DNA from: Chryseobacterium sp. 39-10
Lineage (GTDB): Bacteria; Bacteroidota; Bacteroidia; Flavobacteriales; Weeksellaceae
Reading direction: 5' to 3'
Length of the DNA: 55,190 nucleotides
Assembly (NCBI GenBank): GCA_001898255.1
Contig: MKTK01000035.1
Span: forward strand, 58,101-113,290
Part shown: positions 34,079 through 41,352 of the stretch, one piece after another
How positions within the stretch are numbered: the stretch's first letter is position 1
Layout: every line of letters starts with the position of its first letter
Translations under genes and position numbers: made by a program
The notes under the pieces: generated by a model
What the model saw: the letters and a program-made list of their open reading frames with translations, nothing else
Database searches by the model: none
What the model was told of the DNA's origin: nothing

Positions 34079-35284
34079 ATGGAACTTATTCACAGAAACC
34101 TCCTCATCGGAATCCACGACGCCCTGCAGGAAACTTTCTTTCAGGAAAAAAAATATGCCGACAAAGTCATCGAACGGCTACTAAAAGCGAATCGCAAATG
34201 GGGCAGCGAAGACCGAAAAGTAGTTTCCCAAATTTTTTATGATATCATCCGTTGGAAAAAACGACTCGAGTACTACATGGGCGAAGGCGTTAAACCCGGA
34301 AATATTTACAAACTCATCCTCGCTTATTGCTTGTGGACGAAAACCCATTACAAAAAATTTGAAGAATTCGACGGCATTAAAATCGCCGACATCCTTAATA
34401 AACTCAAAAAAGGAACCGTTCCCACCAAGTCCATCCACTACTCCATTCCTGAATGGCTGGCCGAAACGCTGGAAAAAGAATTAGGAAAAAACTGGGAAAA
34501 GGAAATGGAGGCACTGAACGAGCAAGCTCCAACAATTCTACGTGCCAATACCCTAAAAACTACCGCGCGCGAACTGGTTTCGGATCTGTCGGATGAAGGG
34601 GTCGCAAGTTTTCAACTTCGCAATTATCCTGATGCCGTGCAGCTGGAAGAAAAGAAAAACGTTTTTCTTACCTCTGCTTTTAAAGACGGTTTGTTTGAAG
34701 TTCAGGATGCATCTTCACAAAAAATTGGTGAGCTTCTGGATGTAAGCGACGGAATGCGCGTGGTGGATGCCTGTGCAGGAGCCGGCGGAAAGACGCTTCA
34801 CCTAGCCGCTTTGATGAAAAACAAAGGACAAATCATCGCCCTCGATATTTTTGAATGGAAACTGGCCGAATTGAAACGCCGCGCCAAAAGGGCTGGTGCT
34901 CATAACATCGAAACACGTTTCATTGAAGATAATAAAGTCATCAAAAGGTTGCACGAAAAAGCAGACCGCCTATTGATTGATGCACCATGTTCCGGCTTGG
35001 GTGTTTTGAAAAGAAACCCCGACAGCAAATGGAAAATCGATCAGGATTTTATCGATCGTATAAAAAAAGAACAACAGCAAATTCTACAGGATTACTCTAA
35101 AATCCTGAAAAAAGGCGGCAAAATGATCTATGCCACGTGCTCCATTCTGCCCAGTGAAAATAATGAGCAGGTGAAATTATTTCTTCAAAACAATACCGAA
35201 TTCTCCTTGATTAAAGAAGAGAAGGTGATGCCTAGCGACGGTTTCGACGGGTTTTATATGGCTTTGATGGAGAGAAAATCATAA
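34079..35284 (+). CDS. RsmB/NOP-family RNA m5C methyltransferase
   Basis: This SAM-dependent enzyme methylates cytosine in rRNA or tRNA. An N-terminal NusB-like helical part (about residues 1-130) precedes the catalytic domain. The SAM site is VVDACAGAGGKTLHLAALM (about 230), the Asp motif IIALDIFEWKL, the first Cys motif LLIDAPCSGLGVLKRNPDSKW (about 305, PC), and the second Cys motif MIYATCSILPSENNEQV (about 355, TCS). Both cysteines are present, so it should be active. The start at 34079 (MELIHRNLLIGIHDAL) is favoured over 34043, which lies within the promoter. Whether it is RsmB or a related enzyme is open. Confidence 0.88.
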   Translation: MELIHRNLLIGIHDALQETFFQEKKYADKVIERLLKANRKWGSEDRKVVSQIFYDIIRWKKRLEYYMGEGVKPGNIYKLILAYCLWTKTHYKKFEEFDGIKIADILNKLKKGTVPTKSIHYSIPEWLAETLEKELGKNWEKEMEALNEQAPTILRANTLKTTARELVSDLSDEGVASFQLRNYPDAVQLEEKKNVFLTSAFKDGLFEVQDASSQKIGELLDVSDGMRVVDACAGAGGKTLHLAALMKNKGQIIALDIFEWKLAELKRRAKRAGAHNIETRFIEDNKVIKRLHEKADRLLIDAPCSGLGVLKRNPDSKWKIDQDFIDRIKKEQQQILQDYSKILKKGGKMIYATCSILPSENNEQVKLFLQNNTEFSLIKEEKVMPSDGFDGFYMALMERKS

Positions 35285-35496
35285 TTGTTCAAAACTTAAG
35301 GTTTAAAAAATTCAGATAATTCATCAAAAAAACGAATTGAAGTTATTTTTATTCTTCAATAGAACTTTCTGTTTAAAATTTTTCATTTTAAAGCAATTTT
35401 ACTTTTAATATTTAAACTTAAATTTTATTATTGCAAATGAAATTTAAGTGCAAGAAACTTTAAACTTTAAACATTAAACTCAAAACAAAATAATGT

Positions 35497-37164
35497 ATGT
35501 GCGGAATTGTATGCCTGTTTGATGCGAAACAGAAAACTGAAACTTTAAGACCTCAAATCTTGGAAATGTCCAAAAAAATCCGCCATCGCGGGCCAGACTG
35601 GAGCGGCGTTTTCCAAAATGATAAAACGATATTTTCCCATGAAAGACTGGCCATTGTAGATCCTACTTCCGGCAAGCAGCCACTTTTTTCAAAAGATGGA
35701 AAGGTGGTGCTGGCGGTAAACGGCGAAATTTATAACCATCAGGAACTGCGAAAAGAATTTCCAGATTACGAATTTCAAACCAAATCCGACTGTGAAGTGA
35801 TTTTGGCATTGTACCAAAGAGATGGTAAAAATTTCTTGGAAAAACTGAACGGTATTTTTGCTTTTGCCCTTTACGATATCGAAAATGATGTGTACTTAAT
35901 CGGTCGCGATCACATGGGAATTTGCCCTTTGTATCAGGGTTGGGATAAAAACGGAAACTTTTATGTGGCGTCGGAATTGAAAGCTTTGGAAGGCGTTTGC
36001 AATACCATTGAAACTTTTCTTCCAGGGCATTTCTTGTACAGTAAAGATGGGCATGATTTGCAACAATGGTACGAAAGAGACTGGGAAAACTATGAAAGCG
36101 TAAAAGATAACGAAACCGACATTTCAGCGATCAGAAAAAGTCTGGAAGAGGCCGTTCACCGCCAGTTAATGAGTGATGTGCCGTACGGCGTTTTGCTTTC
36201 GGGAGGTTTAGACTCGTCTATTATCGCCGCGGTAACCTCCAAGTATGCCAGAAACCGAATCGAAAGTGGTGACACTCAGGAAGCATGGTACCCACGTTTG
36301 CATAGTTTTGCCGTGGGATTGAAAGGATCGCCGGATTTGGTGGCAGCTCAGAAGGCAGCTGATCATATTGGCTCCATTCACCACGAAATTCACTTTACCG
36401 TTCAGGAAGGTTTGGATGCGGTTCGCGATGTGATTTATCATTTGGAAACGTATGATGTCACCACCATTAGAGCATCGACGCCAATGTATCTTTTGGCAAG
36501 GGTCATTAAATCAATGGGGATTAAAATGGTGCTTTCGGGTGAAGGTTCAGATGAATTATTTGGCGGTTATTTGTACTTCCATAAGGCGCCAAATGCGAAG
36601 GAATTCCATGATGAAACGGTAAGAAAACTAGGAAAACTCCACTTGTACGATTGCTTAAGAGCCAATAAAGCGCTGATGAGTTGGGGCATTGAAGGCCGTG
36701 TTCCTTTCTTGGATAAGGAATTTATGGATGTAGCTATGACGGTAAACCCCAAAGACAAAATGATCAACAAAGCTGAAGGAAGAATGGAAAAATGGGTGTT
36801 AAGAAAGGCCTTTGAAGATTTATTGCCCGAAAGTATTGCATGGCGACAAAAAGAGCAGTTTTCGGATGGGGTTGGATACTCGTGGATCGATTCTCTGAAA
36901 GAACTTGCGGAGAAAGAAGTGAGCGACGAAATGATGGAAAATGCGAAATTCCGTTTCCCGCTAAACACCCCTCAAAACAAAGAAGAATACCGATACAGAA
37001 CCATTTTCGAAGAACATTTCCCAAGCGAAACTTCAGCAGGAACAGTTCCTTCTGTTCCTTCCGTTGCATGTTCTACACCTATTGCATTGGAATGGGATGA
37101 GGCCTTCAAAAAAATGAATGACCCAAGCGGTAGAGCGGTGAATGTGCATGAAACAGCGTACTAA
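35497..37164 (+). CDS. asnB: Asparagine synthase B (glutamine-hydrolysing)
   Basis: AsnB makes asparagine from aspartate, ATP and glutamine. The N-terminal glutaminase domain begins MCGIVCLFD, so Cys2 becomes the nucleophile after Met removal; RHRGPDWSG, HERLAIVDP, LAVNGEIYNHQ and the D of KSDCEVI follow. The synthetase domain has the PP-loop LLSGGLDSSIIAA near residue 233 and VLSGEGSDELFGGYLYF. The 555-residue length equals E. coli AsnB. The 212-base leader is AT-rich, contains several TTTAAAC-like repeats and shows no clear TAnnTTTG box. Confidence 0.96.
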   Translation: MCGIVCLFDAKQKTETLRPQILEMSKKIRHRGPDWSGVFQNDKTIFSHERLAIVDPTSGKQPLFSKDGKVVLAVNGEIYNHQELRKEFPDYEFQTKSDCEVILALYQRDGKNFLEKLNGIFAFALYDIENDVYLIGRDHMGICPLYQGWDKNGNFYVASELKALEGVCNTIETFLPGHFLYSKDGHDLQQWYERDWENYESVKDNETDISAIRKSLEEAVHRQLMSDVPYGVLLSGGLDSSIIAAVTSKYARNRIESGDTQEAWYPRLHSFAVGLKGSPDLVAAQKAADHIGSIHHEIHFTVQEGLDAVRDVIYHLETYDVTTIRASTPMYLLARVIKSMGIKMVLSGEGSDELFGGYLYFHKAPNAKEFHDETVRKLGKLHLYDCLRANKALMSWGIEGRVPFLDKEFMDVAMTVNPKDKMINKAEGRMEKWVLRKAFEDLLPESIAWRQKEQFSDGVGYSWIDSLKELAEKEVSDEMMENAKFRFPLNTPQNKEEYRYRTIFEEHFPSETSAGTVPSVPSVACSTPIALEWDEAFKKMNDPSGRAVNVHETAY

Positions 37165-37181
37165 ACCCTCTTAAAAAGAAC

Positions 37182-37216
37182 AAAAAAGCAGACATTTTTT
37201 AATGATCTGCTTTTTT
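37182..37216. terminator. Bidirectional terminator after asnB
   Basis: AAAAAAGCAGA (37182-37192) and TCTGCTTTTTT (37206-37216) form a perfect 11-bp stem around a 13-base loop, with A- and T-tracts on both sides. Confidence 0.8.
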
Positions 37217-37220
37217 AATT

Positions 37221-37553
37221 TTATCCGATCAGCAATAGTAAAATCGCTAGAATCAGTCCGGCACCAGTGTAGATTAAACCGCGTTTAAATGCTTTTGATT
37301 TTACATTAAACATCCAAAAACTGGAAACCACAAAAAACAACAGACATACACCGAAAAAGACATTCAGAGGAGAAAGTGATTCTTCCGATTTCGATTTGTG
37401 CAGTTTTGCCATTTTATCAATCACCAAAGGAAGTTCCATCTTTTTATAGTCGGCTTCACCCGTAATTTTGTTGTAGGTTCCATCTTTAAAATAAATTTTC
37501 AGTAAAAATACATCAAAGATTAAAAACAGGCAAAGCGGTTGTAAATAAAGACT
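37221..37553 (-). pseudogene. 3' part of a membrane-protein gene, probably cut by element insertion
   Basis: The frame with an ATG at 37439 encodes 72 residues ending in two membrane helices (LNVFFGVCLLFFVVSSFWMF and GLIYTGAGLILAILLLLIG). However, the same frame stays open upstream to 37553 and reads protein-like text (KIYFKDGTYNKITGEADYKK) before reaching a stop inside the inverted repeat at 37536-37562. No ATG, GTG or TTG lies in this extension. I infer a longer gene whose 5' part was separated by insertion of the element that starts here. Alternatively the 72-residue protein starting at 37439 is intact. Confidence 0.55.
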
Positions 37554-37562
37554 TTACAGCCG
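37536..37562. other. Candidate attachment (crossover) site at the left end of the mobile element
   Basis: CGGTTGTAAA (37536-37545) and TTTACAGCCG (37553-37562) are inverted arms with one mismatch, separated by seven bases. Tyrosine recombinases act at such sites: two core sites flanking a short overlap. It lies where the reading frame of the host gene stops and about 190 bases before the integrase. Direct repeats of GTAAAAAGC at 37585 and 37595 may be arm sites. Confidence 0.4.
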
Positions 37563-37752
37563 TTTTATGATTTTTTGGTAATGAGGTAAAAAGCAGTAAA
37601 AAGCGATGTCTGGCAAAAGTAGGGTTACTAAAACGTTACTTTTAAAAACAGAAGATAACACCATTAAAATACTGTATTTCAGCTTTCTGCATAGTTTTTC
37701 ATATTGTTCCGTAGCTCACATAGGTTTAATTTTATCATTAAGAATTGTGAGT

Positions 37753-39003
37753 ATGGAAACGACAAAAAAATCAACGTTTAAGGTATTGTTCTACCTTAAA
37801 AAGAATGCCCCGAAGAAAAACGGAAAGGTAACGGTTATGTGCAGAATTACCGTAAACGGTAAGCAGTCTGCATTCAGCACCAAGTTGGATATTTCCGCAA
37901 CAAATTGGGATTTGAAGTACGGCAGGGTTTTAGGAAAGAGCCGAGAAGCCCAAGAGGTAAACGGCCAGCTTGATAAAATCCGTTTGGATATCGAGGAATG
38001 CTATTCCAAAATTTTAAAGAATGAGGGAACTGTAAACAGTACCAAACTTAAAAATGCAGTTCTTGGGATGGAAAGCGGAGAACTGACCTTTTTCAAATTC
38101 TATGAACACTTCCTTTCTGACTATGAGAAAAAGGTCAATAATGGACTTCGGGTCAATGGTACACGCAGTAAGTACAAAACACTTTTGAAACACCTACGAA
38201 ATTTTGCATTTACAAAATACGGTTACTCTGATTTATCATTCAATGACCTTACCTCTGATTTTGTACAGGATTTTGATTATTACCTGCGTGACGACCAAAG
38301 TTTGACACATAACACTATTTGGCTGTATATGATTGGATTTACCACGCTTTGTCGATTGGCAATGAGCAGAAAGCACCTTGCTTTTAATCCGTTCAGCGAA
38401 TACAAGAATACCAAAAAGGACAAAGACAGAGGTTATCTGTTGCGGAACGAATTGGAACAGCTTGTAACATTCAACTGCGAGAAAAAGAAAGACGAATTGG
38501 TTAAAGATTTGTTTGTTTTCAGTTGCTTTACAGGTCTTTCTTATTCGGATATGAAAGGTCTAAAAAACAGTAATATTCAGGATTTCTTTGATGGCAACCA
38601 ATGGGTTATTGTACGCAGAAAGAAAACGGCAACATCATCAAACGTGATGCTCTTGGATATTCCAAAAATGATTATCGAGAAATATGCAGGGTTCTCAAAG
38701 GACAACAAGGTGTTTCCTGTACCATCAAATACTGTATGTAATGACAGCCTAAAGCGAATATCCCAACAAATCGACTGCCTAAAAGAAAAGAAAGTAACCT
38801 TTCATTTAGCACGCCATACCTTTGCCACGTTATTTTTAAGCGAAGGTGTTCCGCTCGAAAGTTTAAGCAAAATGTTAGGGCATAAGAATATTGCCACCAC
38901 TCAGATTTATGCCAAAATTCTCAACGAGAAAGTTGGTAAGGATATGCAAAAGGTATCGCATAAATTTAAGGGTATGGAGCAGTCTTTTGTTTCGCAACTA
39001 TAA
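37753..39003 (+). CDS. int: Tyrosine recombinase/integrase of the Bacteroidota element type
   Basis: From the ATG at 37753 the 416-residue protein has an arm-binding N-terminus (KSTFKVLFYLKKNAPKKNGKVTVMCRI), a SAM-like core-binding domain (about 105-205, FFKFYEHFLSDYEKK) and the catalytic domain. Box II is HLARHTFATLFL, with LGHKNIATTQIYAKI supplying the His and the Tyr nucleophile. The box I Arg is replaced: the motif reads CFTGLSYSDMKGL, as in IntDOT, where a serine also stands there. It should integrate and excise this element. The longer frame from 37606 is unlikely. A terminator follows at 39027. Confidence 0.92.
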   Translation: METTKKSTFKVLFYLKKNAPKKNGKVTVMCRITVNGKQSAFSTKLDISATNWDLKYGRVLGKSREAQEVNGQLDKIRLDIEECYSKILKNEGTVNSTKLKNAVLGMESGELTFFKFYEHFLSDYEKKVNNGLRVNGTRSKYKTLLKHLRNFAFTKYGYSDLSFNDLTSDFVQDFDYYLRDDQSLTHNTIWLYMIGFTTLCRLAMSRKHLAFNPFSEYKNTKKDKDRGYLLRNELEQLVTFNCEKKKDELVKDLFVFSCFTGLSYSDMKGLKNSNIQDFFDGNQWVIVRRKKTATSSNVMLLDIPKMIIEKYAGFSKDNKVFPVPSNTVCNDSLKRISQQIDCLKEKKVTFHLARHTFATLFLSEGVPLESLSKMLGHKNIATTQIYAKILNEKVGKDMQKVSHKFKGMEQSFVSQL

Positions 39004-39026
39004 AACCAATCGAGTGATTAAAGAAA

Positions 39027-39056
39027 GCCAATGCAAGAAACTGCATTGGCTTTTTT
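39027..39056 (+). terminator. Terminator of the integrase gene
   Basis: GCCAATGCA (39027-39035) and TGCATTGGC (39042-39050) form a perfect 9-bp stem around a six-base loop, then six T. Confidence 0.88.
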
Positions 39057-39057
39057 G

Positions 39058-39065
39058 TATTTTTG
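39058..39065 (+). promoter_or_regulatory. -7 promoter box of the GIY-YIG gene
   Basis: TATTTTTG follows directly after the integrase terminator and lies 21 bases before the ATG at 39087, so the nuclease gene has its own promoter. Confidence 0.55.
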
Positions 39066-39086
39066 AAGTCAATAAAACATCAAAAT

Positions 39087-39878
39087 ATGATTGAACAATT
39101 TTCACAAAAGGCGCAAGAAGAATTAAAATCTTATGTTTATATTTTAATAGACCCAAGAGATAATAAAATATTCTATGTTGGAAAAGGTTATGGAAATCGT
39201 GTTTTTTTTCATATTAATGAAGCGATATTCAACCCAAACGGAACTGAAAAATTAGAGATTATAAGAGCGATTAAATTAGAAAATCTAAAAGTAAAACACT
39301 TTATAGTCAGACACGGATTGGAAGAAAATGAAGCATTAATAGTTGAATCGGTTTTAATTGATTTTTTAACTTTTAAGGATTTTGCGGAGATTGCGAAAAT
39401 TTCAAATATTGTTGCAGGACATCATTCATTTAGTCAAGGGATAAAAACTGTTAATGAATGTGAAATACTTTACAATTGTGAAGTATTAAAAAATGAAGAT
39501 ATTAAACATAACATTTTAGTAATCAATATAAACAAAACATACGATAATAAACGAAAAAAGAAAAGTGAGAACCCAATTTATGACAGACCAAATATTTATG
39601 AAGCAACCAGAGGTTGGTGGGTATTAGACAAAAACAGAGCAGAAAATTCAGATTTTGTTTTAGCAGAATATAAAGGTGTAATTAGAGCGGTATTTAAACC
39701 TGAAAAATGGGTTCAAGATATTGAAAATAGAGGTTTAAAAAGATGGGGATTTGAAGGTTCAGAAGTTACTTCAAGAGAAATTCTTGATGTATATATGAAC
39801 AAAGAAGTTTCTAAAATTAGAGGAATGGCAAATCCAATTCGTTATTTTGAAAAAACACCCACAACTACAGGGTATTAG
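39087..39878 (+). CDS. GIY-YIG nuclease-family protein
   Basis: The N-terminal domain (about residues 10-100) starts SYVYILIDPRDNKIFYVGKGYGNRVFFHI. The paired YVYI and FYVGKG strands with the catalytic-type Arg of GNRV are the LEM-3-like GIY-YIG pattern, and VESVLIDFL carries the conserved Glu. The C-terminal about 110 residues (DRPNIYEATRGWWVLDKNRAEN to KRWGFEGSEVT) resemble a conserved companion domain of these nucleases. It probably cleaves DNA. Standing alone between the integrase and the HTH genes, it is element cargo; defence or regulation of transfer are possible roles, neither shown. Confidence 0.8.
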   Translation: MIEQFSQKAQEELKSYVYILIDPRDNKIFYVGKGYGNRVFFHINEAIFNPNGTEKLEIIRAIKLENLKVKHFIVRHGLEENEALIVESVLIDFLTFKDFAEIAKISNIVAGHHSFSQGIKTVNECEILYNCEVLKNEDIKHNILVININKTYDNKRKKKSENPIYDRPNIYEATRGWWVLDKNRAENSDFVLAEYKGVIRAVFKPEKWVQDIENRGLKRWGFEGSEVTSREILDVYMNKEVSKIRGMANPIRYFEKTPTTTGY

Positions 39879-39887
39879 GCAAAACAA

Positions 39888-39922
39888 AGCCCACCGTTTT
39901 TTAAGCAGTGGGCTGTTTTTTT
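39888..39922 (+). terminator. Terminator of the GIY-YIG gene
   Basis: AGCCCAC (39888-39894) and GTGGGCT (39908-39914) form a 7-bp stem with a 13-base loop, and a run of seven T follows at 39916-39922. The convergent HTH gene ends 47 bases further on. Confidence 0.75.
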
Positions 39923-39968
39923 CATTGACCGATACGGTTACAGTTTCAAAGCATTCTTTTTTTAACGA

Positions 39969-40250
39969 CTAACGCTGATAGTTATCTTCCAACACCTTGC
40001 GAATATCGCTTTCACGGAAAAGGATTTTCCGTTCGAGCTTGATAAAGGGCATAAGTCCGTCATCCCTGTACTGTTGCAATGTCCGTTTGCTTATGTGTAA
40101 CATTTGACAAACTTGTTCACCTGACAGGTAGATTTCACCTTTCAATAAAGGGTGGAAATATTCCCTGATATACAGCAGTTCATTTTTGATACCTACCACA
40201 GCTTCGAGCAGTGCAAGCATATCCTCGTTTGAATTTCCAATCTGTTTCAT
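39969..40250 (-). CDS. Helix-turn-helix (excisionase/MerR-like) protein 2
   Basis: The 93-residue protein has an N-terminal helix (DMLALLEAVVGIKNELLYIREYF) and a C-terminal winged helix of the excisionase/AlpA type: IYLSGEQVCQMLHISKRTLQQYRDDGLMPFIKLERKILFRESDI. It binds DNA, and with its neighbour it resembles the Xis-type regulators of CTnDOT-like elements that control excision. It overlaps the upstream HTH gene by four bases (ATGA), so the two are translationally coupled. The two proteins are clearly paralogous. Confidence 0.85.
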   Translation of the reverse strand: MKQIGNSNEDMLALLEAVVGIKNELLYIREYFHPLLKGEIYLSGEQVCQMLHISKRTLQQYRDDGLMPFIKLERKILFRESDIRKVLEDNYQR

Positions 40251-40543
40251 TTCTTTTGCTTTTTTAATGGTCGCTCTCCCTGCATAAGTAACTCCACTTC
40301 GGACAATCTGAAATACGTTTTCCGATTGATTTGCGTTGCTCCAAGAATACCCTTTGCCCTATACGTCTGCAACGTACGTTTGCTAATTTTCAGCAGTTGG
40401 CAGGCTTCCTGTTGGTCGAGCCATTTCGTTGCCTGTTGCAATGCTTTGTAAGGTGCAGTCATTTCCGCAATCAGATTGGAAACTTCTTTTACTTCCCTAT
40501 GCAATGCTTTCAAAATCTGAATGTCTAAAACCGTTATTTCCAT
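40247..40543 (-). CDS. Helix-turn-helix (excisionase/MerR-like) protein 1
   Basis: The 98-residue paralogue of the next gene has the same design: helix LDIQILKALHREVKEVSNLIAEM, then KWLDQQEACQLLKISKRTLQTYRAKGILGATQINRKTYFRLSEVELL. The recognition helix K-I-S-K-R-T-L-Q is shared. It is the first gene of the pair, with its promoter in the 40544-40620 region, where TATACAGG and a conserved repeat (40594-40634) lie. It probably represses or directs recombination and transfer functions. A basic tail (PLKKQKK) ends it. Confidence 0.85.
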   Translation of the reverse strand: MEITVLDIQILKALHREVKEVSNLIAEMTAPYKALQQATKWLDQQEACQLLKISKRTLQTYRAKGILGATQINRKTYFRLSEVELLMQGERPLKKQKK

Positions 40544-40593
40544 ATTCTAATCAATTTAGACTTCAAATGTATAAGGTACTTATACAGGACGTT

Positions 40594-40634
40594 CCAATGT
40601 TGTAGTGAGAGGTAGCATTTGGCGTTCAGTTACC
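40594..40634 (+). repeat. Copy 1 of a ~40-base sequence repeated at 51228
   Basis: This stretch and 51228-51267 share the blocks CCAATGT, GAGGT-GCA and TTTGGCGTTCA in the same order and orientation, with a three-base difference between the last two blocks. It lies 51 bases upstream of the HTH gene pair. It could be a protein-binding site of the element core or a boundary of the cargo inserted between the two copies. Confidence 0.55.
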
Positions 40635-40695
40635 GAATATTATTATGAAAGAAGTTAAAACCATTCCCAGAAAAGAATAAAAAGGTAGCAAAGGT

Positions 40696-40840
40696 AAGAC
40701 GGACAGCCACCGCACCACCCCACCAAAAAACTACGGCATAATGGCAGGGCAAATATGGTGGCTTCGCCGAATTTGTTGTGTTGCCCTACCACCCTTCGGG
40801 ACTTATTCCGTTTCCTTTTGGTTTTCCCCCTGTCCGCCTT
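40696..40840. other. Nested inverted repeats between the HTH pair and the arsenic operon
   Basis: AAGACGGACAG (40696-40706) faces CTGTCCGCCTT (40830-40840) with one mismatch. Inside, GGCAGGGCAA (40743-40752) faces TTGCCCTACC (40781-40790) with one mismatch, and GGC-TTC-GCC forms a small hairpin at the tip. The 406-base gap 40544-40949 contains no gene. The fold suggests a structured RNA or a relaxase/recombinase substrate; there is no T-run to make it a terminator. Confidence 0.5.
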
Positions 40841-40900
40841 GTTAAAATGGCTTTCTTTTTTTTCTGTTTTTTTGTTTTGGAAAATAATTTTAAGAAAACC

Positions 40901-40940
40901 TTTGGGGTTTGAATTTAATATCGTAATATTGCGATATTAA
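40901..40940 (+). promoter_or_regulatory. arsR promoter with overlapping ArsR operator
   Basis: TTAATATCG (40915-40923) and CGATATTAA (40932-40940) are perfect 9-base inverted arms around an eight-base spacer, the form of an ArsR/SmtB operator. A TTTG (40901) and TAATATTG (40924-40931, one mismatch to TAnnTTTG) 19 bases on form a promoter that the operator covers, so bound ArsR would block it. Confidence 0.75.
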
Positions 40941-40949
40941 AAATGAAAT

Positions 40950-41279
40950 ATGGGACTTACCAAATCGGAAATATTCACAGACGAGCAAAACAGATTGGCA
41001 TCACTGTTTAAGGTCTTGGCACACCCTGCGAGGGTTGCTATACTTCAATATATCATCAATCAGAAAGCCTGTATCTGTAATGATTTGGTCGAGGAATTGG
41101 GTTTGGCACAGGCAACCATTTCTCAACATTTAAAAGAGTTGAAAAATATCGGTATCATTCAGGGAACTATTGAGGGAAAATCCGTTTGCTATTGTATTGA
41201 TGAAAATGTCTGGAAAGAAATACAAGCAGATTTTAATGCTTTTTTCAATCAGGAAGTAAAAGTAAACAAGTGCTGTTAG
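40950..41279 (+). CDS. arsR: ArsR-family arsenite-responsive repressor
   Basis: The 109-residue winged-helix protein shows LASLFKVLAHPARVAILQYI, then KACICNDLVEELGLAQATISQHLKELKNIGII, where the alpha-3 segment carries the arsenite-binding Cys41-x-Cys43. The recognition helix is QATISQHLKEL. A further Cys pair ends the protein (KCC) and may also bind metalloid. It represses its own promoter until arsenite or antimonite binds. Two near-identical operators (40915 and 41300) show that it also controls the downstream genes. Confidence 0.93.
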   Translation: MGLTKSEIFTDEQNRLASLFKVLAHPARVAILQYIINQKACICNDLVEELGLAQATISQHLKELKNIGIIQGTIEGKSVCYCIDENVWKEIQADFNAFFNQEVKVNKCC

Positions 41280-41299
41280 ACGTATTTTTTTAACATTTA

Positions 41300-41321
41300 A
41301 CATCGTTATATTGCGATATGT
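41300..41321 (+). promoter_or_regulatory. Second ArsR operator, upstream of the DUF6428-acr3 genes
   Basis: ATCG (41302-41305) and CGAT (41314-41317) flank an eight-base spacer TTATATTG. Aligned to the arsR operator, 16 of the 19 core bases are identical by my count. It lies 32 bases before the ATG at 41353, so the resistance genes have their own ArsR-controlled promoter. Confidence 0.65.
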
Positions 41322-41352
41322 CATTAATTAAATCATTAAAATTTAAAAACCA

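Noticed and set aside
37606-37752. N-terminal extension of the integrase
   Set aside because: The 49 extra residues look non-conserved and hydrophobic, while ATG at 37753 gives the typical integrase start.
39063-40543. GIY-YIG gene plus two HTH genes as a toxin-antitoxin or restriction system
   Set aside because: The genes are convergent with separate signals, the HTH pair matches excisionase-type regulators, and no toxin family is recognisable.
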